Assembly (NCBI RefSeq): GCF_015708085.1
Contig: NZ_JADNYM010000001.1
Location: 62,001-126,000 of the forward strand
Direction: 5' to 3'
Length of the DNA stretch: 64,000 nucleotides
Origin: Arthrobacter terrae
GTDB taxonomy: Bacteria; Actinomycetota; Actinomycetes; Actinomycetales; Micrococcaceae
The translations under genes and the position numbers were made by a program. The notes below the pieces were generated by a model that worked only from the letters and a program-made list of their open reading frames with translations, had not been told where the DNA came from and searched no databases. Shown one piece after another: positions 26,659-34,647 of this stretch; positions within the stretch are counted from its first letter, which is position 1, and each line of letters begins with the position of its first letter.

Positions 26659-27228
26659 ATGGAGCAGAAAACGGCACGCATCACCGTCCTCGGTGGGACA
26701 GGATACGCAGGCAGCGCAATCGTGAAGGAGGCCAGCAGGCGCGGGCACGAGGTCACGTCAGTCAGCCGTTCGACACCCACTAAACCATTAGGCGGAGTCA
26801 GCTACATCGCTGGTTCGGTCCTGGACCAGGAAGTCATCACCCAAGCGGTCGCCGAGCGCGACGTCGTCTTCGAAACGTTATCCCCGCGGGGAGACATGGC
26901 GGGCAAGGTCGAAGGGATTGTCGACACCCTGATCAGCCTTACCGCTGGCACCAGAACCCGTCTCGGTGTACTTGGCGGAGCGTCCTCGCTCCTCGAAAAG
27001 CTCAAGGCCAGCCCTGCAGACCTGGACTGGTTCTACGTCAGCCCTCCCGCCGAGTTTGGCGCATGGGCCCCCGCAGAAGAAACCGGCACCTACCGCCTCA
27101 GTGACGACGTCCTCCTCAGGGACGACACCGGCCGCTCGAACATCTCAGCGGCCGACCTCGCCAGGGCGGTACTCGACGAAATGGAACAGCCGAAGCACCG
27201 CCGTCAGCGCTTCCACGCCGCCCACTGA
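26659..27228 (+). CDS. NAD(P)-binding oxidoreductase (atypical SDR)
   Basis: 189 residues with the Rossmann motif TVLGGTGYAGSAIVKEASRRG at the N-terminus and NADP-type SVSRS after strand 2. Later blocks LGVLGGASSLLE and DWFYVSPPAEFG match the NAD(P)H-binding YwnB/NmrA-like group, which lacks the YxxxK of classical SDRs. It is slightly shorter than the usual 205-215 residues. It stands alone between the IclR gene and a YdeI-like gene; no substrate can be proposed. Confidence 0.75.
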   Translation: MEQKTARITVLGGTGYAGSAIVKEASRRGHEVTSVSRSTPTKPLGGVSYIAGSVLDQEVITQAVAERDVVFETLSPRGDMAGKVEGIVDTLISLTAGTRTRLGVLGGASSLLEKLKASPADLDWFYVSPPAEFGAWAPAEETGTYRLSDDVLLRDDTGRSNISAADLARAVLDEMEQPKHRRQRFHAAH

Positions 27229-27478
27229 CACCAAGCCAACCTCATTTCCGGCCGTACGAGTATTTTTGACATGTGGGGTGGGACTCCTCAGATCCCAGCG
27301 GGCGCCGTTACGGCGTCGACCCGCGCTTAGTGCCGTTTCTGCCAATTGGCTGAGAATTTGCAACCGTCCCGGTTTTCGTCAGCTCAGAGGCTCCTCGAAG
27401 GGGAAGGGGTGGCCCCCAAACCAGATGCAACAACAACGCCTGGGCGGCGCTTGTCGGTAGCCAAGGGATACTGTGAGT

Positions 27479-27922
27479 ATGAAATTTACAACGACCATCC
27501 TGGGCAGTGGCAATAAGGCGGGGATCGAGGTCCCGGAAGACATCGTCACCGGACTCGGGGCCGGAAGGCGGCCACCGGTGGTCGTCACCATCAACGGGCA
27601 AAGCTACCGCAGCAGCATCGCGGTGATGAGTGGGCGGAACATGGTGGGCGTCAGCGCAGCCAACAGGGAACTGACCGGCGCCGCGGCCGGGGATACCGTC
27701 GAGGTCAACCTCGAACTCGACACGCAACCGCGGGTCATGCACGTACCCGAAGACCTTGCCGCCGCCCTGGACGCAGAGCCGGACGCCAAAGCGTTCTATG
27801 CGACGCTGAACTACAGCACCCAGCGCCGTTACGTGGAGCCAATCGGAGATGCCAAAACGGAGGAAACCCGCTCGCGCCGAATCACCCAGCTGATAGCCAA
27901 CCTCAAAGCGGCCAAGAAGTAG
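27479..27922 (+). CDS. YdeI/OmpD-associated-family protein (DUF1905 domain)
   Basis: 147 residues. The N-terminal DUF1905 barrel (MKFTTTILGSGNKAGIEVPE ... GDTVEVNLELD) is followed by a YdeI-type helical tail (VPEDLAAALDAEPDAKAFY ... YSTQRRYVEPI). Members have been linked to stress and peptide resistance in some bacteria, but no enzyme activity is established. ATG 27479 has AAGGGA upstream; GTG 27473 is in frame too. It is convergent with pobA. Confidence 0.78.
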   Translation: MKFTTTILGSGNKAGIEVPEDIVTGLGAGRRPPVVVTINGQSYRSSIAVMSGRNMVGVSAANRELTGAAAGDTVEVNLELDTQPRVMHVPEDLAAALDAEPDAKAFYATLNYSTQRRYVEPIGDAKTEETRSRRITQLIANLKAAKK

Positions 27923-27953
27923 CCCCCCGGTCGCAGCGCGATACGGGTGCCGC

Positions 27954-29150
27954 TCAGCCGTGCGGCCAGCCGGTGTAGGCCTCGGCCAGGTACTGCTGCC
28001 CGTAGCGTGAGGTAACAACGCTGTTCAACTCGCCCTGAATACGCTTGCGTTCAAAACTGCTGTGATCATTCCGGCTGTGCAGCATACTGGTCATCCAGTA
28101 GGAGAAGTTCTGGGCCTTCCAGACCCGCTCCAGGGCGTTATCGCTGTAACCGTCCAACAAATCCCTGGACCCGGTAGCGTAGAACATTTCGATGGCGTCG
28201 AAGAGGACTTTGACGTCCGCCAGGGCCAGGTTCAAACCCTTGGCACCGGTGGGTGGGACGGTATGTCCAGCATCTCCGGCCAGGAAAAGGTTGCCGTAAC
28301 GCATGGGTTCGCAGACATAGGAGCGGAACGGCAGCACCATCTTTTCAAAGATGGGCCCGCGCTTGAGCGTGAAGCCGTCCGGCCCATCGACTCGTTTTTG
28401 CAGCTCGTTCCAGATCTGGTCCTCGGTCCAGTCGCTGACATCCTCGGTCGGGTCGCACTGGAAATACATGCGCTGGACGCTTTCATTGCGCTGGCTGATC
28501 AGGGCGAAGCCGTGCTCGGAGTTGGCGTAGATAAGTTCCGGGGCACTCGGCGGCGCTTGGGTAAGTATGCCAAACCACGCAAACGGGTAGGCAATGAAGT
28601 TGTCGGTGCGCTCTTCGGCCGGAATGGCTCGTTTGCAGATCCCCTGGGAACCATCGGTACCGGCAATGCTGTCGGCGTGCACCTCGAAACGCTGCCCGTC
28701 GGCATCTATGAAGCGGATCTTCGGCACATCGGTTTCCAGGTCAAGAACTTCGGAATCAGTAACGGAGAAACGGACATCGCCGCCGTCGCGCTTGCGTGCC
28801 GCCGCCAGGTCCACGAAGACCTCGTTCTGCGGGTACAGCCATACCGACTCGCCCACGAGCTCCTGGAAGTCCAAGCGGTGGCTGACACCGTTGAACCGCA
28901 GGTCGATGCCGTCGTGGCGGTGCCCCTCCGTCAGCACCCGGCCGTCAACTCCGGTGTCCGTGAGCATTTTCACCGACCCAGCTTCCAGTATCCCCGCCCG
29001 ATGGGTGTTGTGGATGGTGTCGTGGTCCCGCTTTTCGATGACGATGTTATCAATACCGGCCCTGGACAGCAGGTGGGAGAGCATGAGTCCAGCGGGGCCG
29101 CCACCGACGATGCCGACGTTTGTTTTGATAATCTGGGGCGCGGCGTCCAT
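27954..29150 (-). CDS. pobA: 4-hydroxybenzoate 3-monooxygenase
   Basis: 398 residues, a class A flavoprotein hydroxylase near the usual 390-394. The FAD loop VGIVGGGPAGLMLSHLL starts at residue 12, the substrate/NADPH region HRAGILE follows, and the second FAD motif is FLAGDAGHTVPPTGAKGLN. It converts 4-hydroxybenzoate to protocatechuate, the substrate of PcaHG encoded 4 kb away. Start 29150 has AAAGGAG six bases before it; the frame extending to 29198 lacks a ribosome site. Confidence 0.94.
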   Translation of the reverse strand: MDAAPQIIKTNVGIVGGGPAGLMLSHLLSRAGIDNIVIEKRDHDTIHNTHRAGILEAGSVKMLTDTGVDGRVLTEGHRHDGIDLRFNGVSHRLDFQELVGESVWLYPQNEVFVDLAAARKRDGGDVRFSVTDSEVLDLETDVPKIRFIDADGQRFEVHADSIAGTDGSQGICKRAIPAEERTDNFIAYPFAWFGILTQAPPSAPELIYANSEHGFALISQRNESVQRMYFQCDPTEDVSDWTEDQIWNELQKRVDGPDGFTLKRGPIFEKMVLPFRSYVCEPMRYGNLFLAGDAGHTVPPTGAKGLNLALADVKVLFDAIEMFYATGSRDLLDGYSDNALERVWKAQNFSYWMTSMLHSRNDHSSFERKRIQGELNSVVTSRYGQQYLAEAYTGWPHG

Positions 29151-29263
29151 GCAGGTCTCCTTTGGCAAAAGTAAAGCGATCTTGATCAACTGTGACACCG
29201 GTAACAGAGCATCTCACTGCACTTCCCATTGAATGCGAAAAGCAACTCCCAAAACGGCGATGG

Positions 29264-29284
29264 CGGTATTCGACACGAATGCCG
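29264..29284. promoter_or_regulatory. Imperfect palindrome upstream of pobA
   Basis: CGGTATTCG, spacer ACA, CGAATGCCG: eight of nine arm positions pair. It lies about 115 bases before the pobA start and is a candidate site for an IclR- or AraC-type pob regulator. Confidence 0.45.
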
Positions 29285-29340
29285 TTGTATTAAAATGATG
29301 GCGATGGCGCCGGCGTCGCACAGGAGCACGCGGCCCGGGG

Positions 29341-29613
29341 TCACCTCCGGTTTTTGGTCCCGGCCGTCAGAGGAGCCGTCCACGGATCCTCTGACCAGGG
29401 ATGCTTCGGATACCGGCCCCGCATCCGGGATCGGACCTGCGCAAAGGGTCCGGACCAAAAGAAAGCCGGATCGTCCGTCACGGCCAACGGCCGTCCGGCC
29501 GGAGAGAGCAGGTGGACCAGCACCGGCACCCTCCTATCCACCAGCCGCGGCGTCTGCGCCCAGCCGCTGCACTCCTGCAGCTTGACCGCCACCACCAACG
29601 CGGGACCCGGAAG
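29341..29613 (-). pseudogene. C-terminal fragment of an hrpB-like helicase gene
   Basis: About 90 codons ending at TGA 29341 match the HrpB C-terminal domain: VAVKLQE, VLVHLLSPAGRPLAVTDD, FFWSG and the hallmark RGRYPKHPWSEDPWTAP. No helicase core precedes it; instead the frame runs directly out of a Tn3-type transposase remnant. The intact helicase gene at the left end of the window is a different copy whose own C-terminus lies beyond base 1. The fragment is probably a recombination relic and not a functional protein. Confidence 0.82.
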
Positions 29614-31190
29614 TCGCACCGCCTCCCAACCCGTGCCCATGAGCAGGCGGGCGCGTGGGTCCGACCAACGGTGCGAGGGCGAGGCGAAAATGTCCCGACG
29701 CTTCAGGGCGCGAAAGAGCAGTTCCAGGACTCAGACCACGTACGCGTCGCGGTCCACCGTCCCCTCCGGCAGCTCGGTGTTCGCATACACAGCCTGGTGC
29801 CAGTGCGGCGGCACGAGCGTTCCGTCGATCTCCCGGGGCAGCAGCGGCTTCTCGCCGACCTTTAGAGGCGAGAGTGCGGGCAGCTTCTTCACCCCGGCCA
29901 AGATTCTCGCCCCGCCGGTCGCTGCGTCCAGCGCTGAGGTCTCACCCAACAGTGACAGGAACGGCTTGACGGTGTTGTAGCGCAGCGCCAACGCCCCGCG
30001 AAGTGCGGACTGCGCTGAATCGTCGTCCTGGGGCACCAAACTCACCACCGTGGACGCTGCATCTTACATCACCGACCGGGGTGCGACTTCCTCCAACGCC
30101 CGCCACAGCGCGGCCACATCCACCTCAACCCCGGTCTCCTCGATCGACTCCGGCTTCTCGATGAACACCTTCGCCGCCCTTGCCACGATCCGTGATGCCT
30201 TCTCCAGCTGCGGCAGGGTGAACAGGCGCTGCTTGTCCGTGGAGCGCTTCGCGGTGCTGATCAACCTGGTCGCCATCCGGATCTCGAACAGGTCCAGGAC
30301 ATCATCGATCGCCTTGGCCTCCAGATGGCGCATCACCGCAGTGAGTATCGCCGTGCGCTTGGGCTCCGCGGTCTGCTCCAGCTTCGCGGCCTTGGTGCCA
30401 AGCCCGTACCGGGCCAGCACGGAGAGCCGGTTCGGCGGTATCTGTTCCAGCTTCAGCCGGCCCAGCCCGAAGGTGGCTATGTCCTCAACCCGCTGCAACG
30501 CACCCTTCATCGCGGTGCCGTGCTCCGCGTTGGCAGTCGACGCATCCGCTCCAGTTCCGAATACCGTGTGCCCTCCGGTGTTTTCAGCGTTGCAACCAAG
30601 TCCCCGGGCAGCGCCGGAGCCGCCCGCAGGGCGGCCTTGGCAACCGCGGCGTGCAGCCGCTTCTCGGCGATGGTGCGGACCTCGGAAACCTGTCGGGTCA
30701 GCACGTTCACCCCGGGTAGCAGTACCCGGTGCCGACGCAGCCAACCCGCCGCGTGGTTGAACAACTCGACCGGTCCGTCGGCATGCGTCCATGCCCGCCC
30801 GTGCAGGAACGCCCTGAACACCCGGCCATGGGCGGGGTCCTCGTACCGGTGGTAGCCGTACGCATCGCCGATCTCCCACGCGTGCTCATACGCCGTCTTT
30901 GACCGCTCGGTGTACTCCTTGAGGCAGGAGGAATCTTCAATCTCCAGCTGCTCCGCCAGATGCTCAATAACCGGCCACGGAACAGCCAAGGGATCCTCCA
31001 GGAAAAGCCCGATATATCGGACCGTGCACATCTGCAGGGCGCAGCCCAGGCGATTGTGGTCACCGCGCCGCTTCGCGATCAGGTTCCGGTCCTCGTCGTC
31101 GAGGAAGAAGAAGCGCTCCAACTCGGGCCGCGCGTCGGTTCCTCGGCGAATCCGACGAAACCCCGCGCAACTTGGATCGCCTGCGTTAAA
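29614..31190 (-). pseudogene. tnpA: Tn3-family transposase remnant
   Basis: Similarity to Tn3-type TnpA runs through three segments. The first, from about 31121, has ELERFFFLDDEDRNLIAKRR and is the DUF4158 domain. The middle segment covers KLEQIPPNRLSVLARYGLG. The last contains ALRYNTVKPFLSLLGE, GEKPLLPREIDG and ALKRRDIFASPSHRWSDPRA. Lesions are an apparent 2-base insertion near 31129-31134, a frameshift near 30,530, TAA at 30064-30066, and TGA at 29731-29733, where relatives have Cys in VVCVLE. The catalytic DDE C-terminal half is missing and replaced by hrpB sequence. No inverted repeats or resolvase gene were found. Confidence 0.85.
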
Positions 31191-31280
31191 CGATCATGAT
31201 CAAGTGCTTAGCGCCAACCGCTGTACCGATAGTCCCCAAGGCCGTCATCGGCAGCAGGCAGGCGTTCTAACGTTTCCCGT

Positions 31281-31889
31281 CTACAGCGGCCTGCGCCAAA
31301 TGCGGAGCCACCACAGCCGTCCGGGCTGCCGCGCCGGCCCCACCTGCGCTACGGCTGCGCGGGCGGTACGGCGCTCCTGCCAACGGAACACCTCAAGGTC
31401 AGCGTCGCGGGTCTTCGTCACGACCGGCGGTCCGCCCAGGAGTTGGCGGCGCGCATCAATCACCCTGGCGTTGAAGTCCTCGACGACTTCATGGACCTGC
31501 TTCGCCGAGCCGAAGGTATCCAGCCGGTCGTCCAGCCCGGCGTCCTCACCGCGGAGCATAATGGCCTTCGGGCCCAGGCCGGTGAGATGTTCGCGCTGGA
31601 TCAGTCCCTTGATCCACCAATCAGGATCGGGAGCGCCCCCCAGCCCCGGGATTGGTTTTCCGGCATACTCCAGTTTGTCGAAGTCCCCGCGCGCCATGGC
31701 GTCCTGGATCAGATATTCAGCACGGCCCGCGGCCGTGGTCTTCTTCCGCTGCCGGCGTGCCTCTTCCCGCGCATCCTCTGCGCGGTGCTGAATATCTGCA
31801 TTGGCAGAGCGGTCCGCGGACCGGGCGGCCCGCAGCTCCGCGGCCTGTTCCAGCCGACGCCCGCGGTCCCCACCTGGCCGACTCTCCAT
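31281..31889 (-). CDS. DUF1992 protein (DnaJ homologue subfamily C member 28-like domain)
   Basis: 202 residues. A charged N-terminus is followed by the DUF1992 core: AEYLIQDAMARGDFDKLEYA, GKPIPGLGG and DPDWWIKGLIQREHLTG. The domain is widespread but of unknown function; despite the name it has no J domain. The C-terminus is Arg/Trp-rich (WWLRIWRRPL). It sits between the transposase remnant and the hpa operon control region and shows no clear functional link to either. Confidence 0.8.
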   Translation of the reverse strand: MESRPGGDRGRRLEQAAELRAARSADRSANADIQHRAEDAREEARRQRKKTTAAGRAEYLIQDAMARGDFDKLEYAGKPIPGLGGAPDPDWWIKGLIQREHLTGLGPKAIMLRGEDAGLDDRLDTFGSAKQVHEVVEDFNARVIDARRQLLGGPPVVTKTRDADLEVFRWQERRTARAAVAQVGPARQPGRLWWLRIWRRPL

Positions 31890-32404
31890 CTCCGCGCCTC
31901 CTTTGCTACACCCGGATGCCCTACGCGCTCACATACCTGTTCCCTACGTTGCCACCGGGACTACGCCGCAGACAAGTGTCTGGCACCGGAATCACGCCCA
32001 ATCGTATTGATCGGCCCGGACGGGTTCTCTACGCTGTCCTGAATCCTGTCCGCACTGGTGGTGGACACCATTTACCTGGCCCATGCCGGCGGCCACCTGT
32101 GTGGTCTTCCTGTGTCCAACTTGTATCCGGCAGCCACCGGTTCCCGTCTGACTGCGGCTGCGCACACCATCGAGCCGCAGCTGCCGTAAGGAACGTTCGA
32201 CGCCGGTTCTCACCTTGGGCATGAAAGTCACCGATGCCGGTGCGGATGAACGATGCATCCATACTGGAGAAATTAACCGCTCAAAGGGGGTTGACGTGGC
32301 GGCAGTTACGAGGCAGACTAAATCGTATACGATTTCATACTTGATTATGTGAGCACGTCAACAGGACCGCTTCAAACCAATCATTGTCAGCCCAGGAGAG
32401 TTCC
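31890..32404. other. Non-coding control region upstream of the hpa operon
   Basis: About 515 bases between divergent genes. It holds TTGACG at 32291-32296 as a possible -35 element and the palindrome at 32320-32335. No convincing gene was found; short open frames lack recognisable similarity. Confidence 0.5.
32320..32335. promoter_or_regulatory. Perfect 16-bp palindrome AAATCGTATACGATTT, probable GntR operator
   Basis: Perfect dyad symmetry centred on GTATAC, a common core in GntR/FCD operators. It lies 70 bases before the first hpa gene and just downstream of a possible -35 (TTGACG), so a bound repressor would block initiation. The second gene of the operon encodes a GntR/FCD regulator. Confidence 0.7.
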
Positions 32405-33922
32405 GTGGAACAAGTCACCGCAGCCACCGTCAAGCAGGCCGGCAAGGTCATCGCCGTCCATCTGTCGTACCAGTCGCGGGCTGACCAGCGCGGTCGTACC
32501 CCGGCCAAACCGTCCTACTTCCTCAAGGCGTCGTCGTCGTTGAGCCTGACTGATTCAAAGACCGAGCGACCTGCCGGTTGCGAACTCCTCGCCTACGAAG
32601 GCGAAATCGCCCTGGTCATTGGCACCGCCGCCCGCCGCGTCAGCGTCGAAGACGCCTGGTCCCACGTTGGATACGTCACCGCCAGCAACGACCTAGGAGT
32701 CTACGACCTCAAGTACGCGGACAAGGGCTCCAATGTCCGCTCCAAGTCCGGCGACGGATTCACCCCCTTCGGCCCCGGTCTGATTCCGGCAGCCGACGTC
32801 AACCCGACGGCCCTGCGCGTGCGCACCTGGATTAACGGCGAACCCGTCCAGGACGACACCACCGCGGGATTAATCTTCCCCTTCAGCCAAATCGTGGCGG
32901 ACCTGTCCCAGCTGATGACACTGGATCCCGGGGACGTCATTCTCACCGGCACCCCGGCGGGATCCTCGGTTGCCGTGCCCGGGGACGTCATCGAGGTGGA
33001 AGTCAGCTCCGCCGCCCCGGACTTGAGCACTGCAGGATCGAACACGGCAGGATCGAACCCGGCAGGATTGAGCACCGGGCGGCTGCGCACCGTCGTCGTC
33101 CAAGGGGAAACGCAATTTGCCGACTTCGGCAACGGGCCCAAGGCCACCGATTCCGACCGGGAGGATGCCTACGGCTCCGCCGAAGCGGCTGGACTGACAC
33201 CGAAGGGCCTCAGCGCCGAGCTTAAGCGCAAACTCACCAGCGTCGGCACGGCCACCCTCAGCGCCCAGCTTCGTAAACGCGGCCTCAATAACGTCAGCAT
33301 CGACGGACTCAAATCCACCCGCCCCGAGCTCCGGATTGCCGGGACCGCGCGCACCCTGCGCTATGTGCCCAACCGCGAGGACCTGTTCAAGGCGCACGGC
33401 GGCGGCTACAACGCCCAGAAGCGCATCATCAACACGCTTAACGACGGCGACGTACTGGTCATGGAGGCCCGCGGCGAGCCCGGCACGGGCACCGTGGGCG
33501 ACATCCTGGCCCTGCGCGCCCAGGTCAAGGGCGCCGCGGCCATCGTGACCGACGGCGGTGTCCGTGATGTTGCAGCCGTGGCAGCCCTGGACATGCCGAC
33601 CTTCTTCACCGGCTCCCACCCGGCGGTCCTGGGCCGCAAACACATCCCATGGGACACCGACCTGACCATCTCCTGCGGCGGTGCCACCGTCCAGCCCGGC
33701 GACATCATCGTCGGCGACGCCGATGGGGTGCTCGTCATCCCGCCGTCACTGGCCGAAGAAGTGGCCGACGACGCCATCACCCAGGAGCACGAGGAAACCT
33801 ACATCGCCGAAATGGTCGCGGAAGGCAACAGCGTGGAGGGACTGTACCCGATGAACGCGGCGTGGAAGTCCAGGTTCGCCGACTGGGCAACCACGCATCC
33901 GAACCCGGCAGCACAACCGTGA
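32405..33922 (+). CDS. Fusion of a FAH-family isomerase/decarboxylase (HpaG-like) and an RraA-like domain
   Basis: 505 residues from GTG 32405, which has AGGAG upstream. Residues about 10-205 are a fumarylacetoacetate-hydrolase fold with metal ligands in YEGEIALVIG and ASNDLGVYDLKY, and TGTPAGSSVAVPGD near its end, as in HpaG enzymes that decarboxylate and isomerise the ring-cleavage product of homoprotocatechuate. A Gly/Ser/Ala/Asn linker (208-225) follows. Residues about 270-480 are RraA-like, with GTVGDILALRAQVKGAAA and TDGGVRDVAA, the motifs of HMG/CHA aldolases and oxaloacetate decarboxylases. The operon places it in homoprotocatechuate degradation, where the C-terminal half could supply a decarboxylase. 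HpaG is often two fused FAH domains, so this pairing is unusual. Confidence 0.82.
   Translation: MEQVTAATVKQAGKVIAVHLSYQSRADQRGRTPAKPSYFLKASSSLSLTDSKTERPAGCELLAYEGEIALVIGTAARRVSVEDAWSHVGYVTASNDLGVYDLKYADKGSNVRSKSGDGFTPFGPGLIPAADVNPTALRVRTWINGEPVQDDTTAGLIFPFSQIVADLSQLMTLDPGDVILTGTPAGSSVAVPGDVIEVEVSSAAPDLSTAGSNTAGSNPAGLSTGRLRTVVVQGETQFADFGNGPKATDSDREDAYGSAEAAGLTPKGLSAELKRKLTSVGTATLSAQLRKRGLNNVSIDGLKSTRPELRIAGTARTLRYVPNREDLFKAHGGGYNAQKRIINTLNDGDVLVMEARGEPGTGTVGDILALRAQVKGAAAIVTDGGVRDVAAVAALDMPTFFTGSHPAVLGRKHIPWDTDLTISCGGATVQPGDIIVGDADGVLVIPPSLAEEVADDAITQEHEETYIAEMVAEGNSVEGLYPMNAAWKSRFADWATTHPNPAAQP
33032..33076 (+). repeat. Three 15-bp tandem repeats in the FAH-RraA linker
   Basis: Copies GCAGGATCGAACACG, GCAGGATCGAACCCG and GCAGGATTGAGCACC encode AGSNT, AGSNP and AGLST. 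They build the flexible linker between the two domains; length may vary between strains. Confidence 0.75.
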
Positions 33923-34608
33923 GCAGCGAAACCGGCAGCAAGTCCGAGCGGGCTTACGCCGCCATCAAGGACAAGATCCTCGGCGGCGAATACACCCCCG
34001 GCTACCGGCTGGTCCTGGCCAAGCTGGCCGAGGACCTCGGCTTCTCCGTGGTGCCGGTGCGCGAGGCCATCCGCCGGTTGGAGGCAGAAAGCTTCGTCAC
34101 GTTCGAGCGGAATGTCGGCGCCACGGTGGCCGGGATCGACCCCACCGAGTACCTGTATACGATGCAGACTCTTAGCATCGTGGAGGGTGCCGCGACCGCA
34201 CTGTCAGCGCCGCTGATCACCGGCCCGGACATCACCAGGGCCCGTGCCGTCAATGCGAGAATGAGCAGGTCCCTGGAACATTTTGACCCCATCCGCTTTA
34301 CAGCGCTGAATCTGGAATTCCACAGCATCCTGTTTGAAAACTGCCCCAACCCGCACATACTGGACCTGGTCCACCGCGGCTGGAACCGGCTGCAGGCCCT
34401 GCGTTCCTCCACGTTTAACTACGTCCCGGGCCGTGCCGGGGAATCGGTCACCGAGCACGAGGCGCTGCTGAAGCTGCTGGAAAGCGGGGCCGGGGCCGAG
34501 GACATCGAACGCGCCGCCCGCGCCCACCGCGCCGCCACTTTGGACGCCTACCTTGCCCACAACGCCAGTGACCAGCAGGCCCACGCGCTTTTGACTCCCT
34601 CCTATTAG
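33919..34608 (+). CDS. GntR/FCD-family transcriptional regulator of the hpa operon
   Basis: 229 residues. The winged helix carries LAEDLGFSVVPVREAIRRLEAE, and the FCD domain contains FTALNLEFHSILFENCPN and TEHEALLKLLESG. The GTG start overlaps the previous stop as GTGA, so it is translated within the hpa operon it probably controls. The GTATAC palindrome at 32320-32335 is the likely target, giving feedback control by a pathway acid. A longer frame from 33649 overlaps the upstream gene and is not supported. Confidence 0.85.
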   Translation: MSSETGSKSERAYAAIKDKILGGEYTPGYRLVLAKLAEDLGFSVVPVREAIRRLEAESFVTFERNVGATVAGIDPTEYLYTMQTLSIVEGAATALSAPLITGPDITRARAVNARMSRSLEHFDPIRFTALNLEFHSILFENCPNPHILDLVHRGWNRLQALRSSTFNYVPGRAGESVTEHEALLKLLESGAGAEDIERAARAHRAATLDAYLAHNASDQQAHALLTPSY

Positions 34609-34647
34609 ACAAGCCCACCGAGCAAACAGAAGAAAAGGACATCTTCA

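Noticed and set aside
26327-26780. Short minus-strand frames upstream of the IclR gene
   Set aside because: No recognisable domain, no good ribosome site, and they overlap the start of the oxidoreductase on the other strand.
31992-32262. Two short minus-strand frames in the hpa control region
   Set aside because: No recognisable family and no ribosome site; the region is better read as regulatory.
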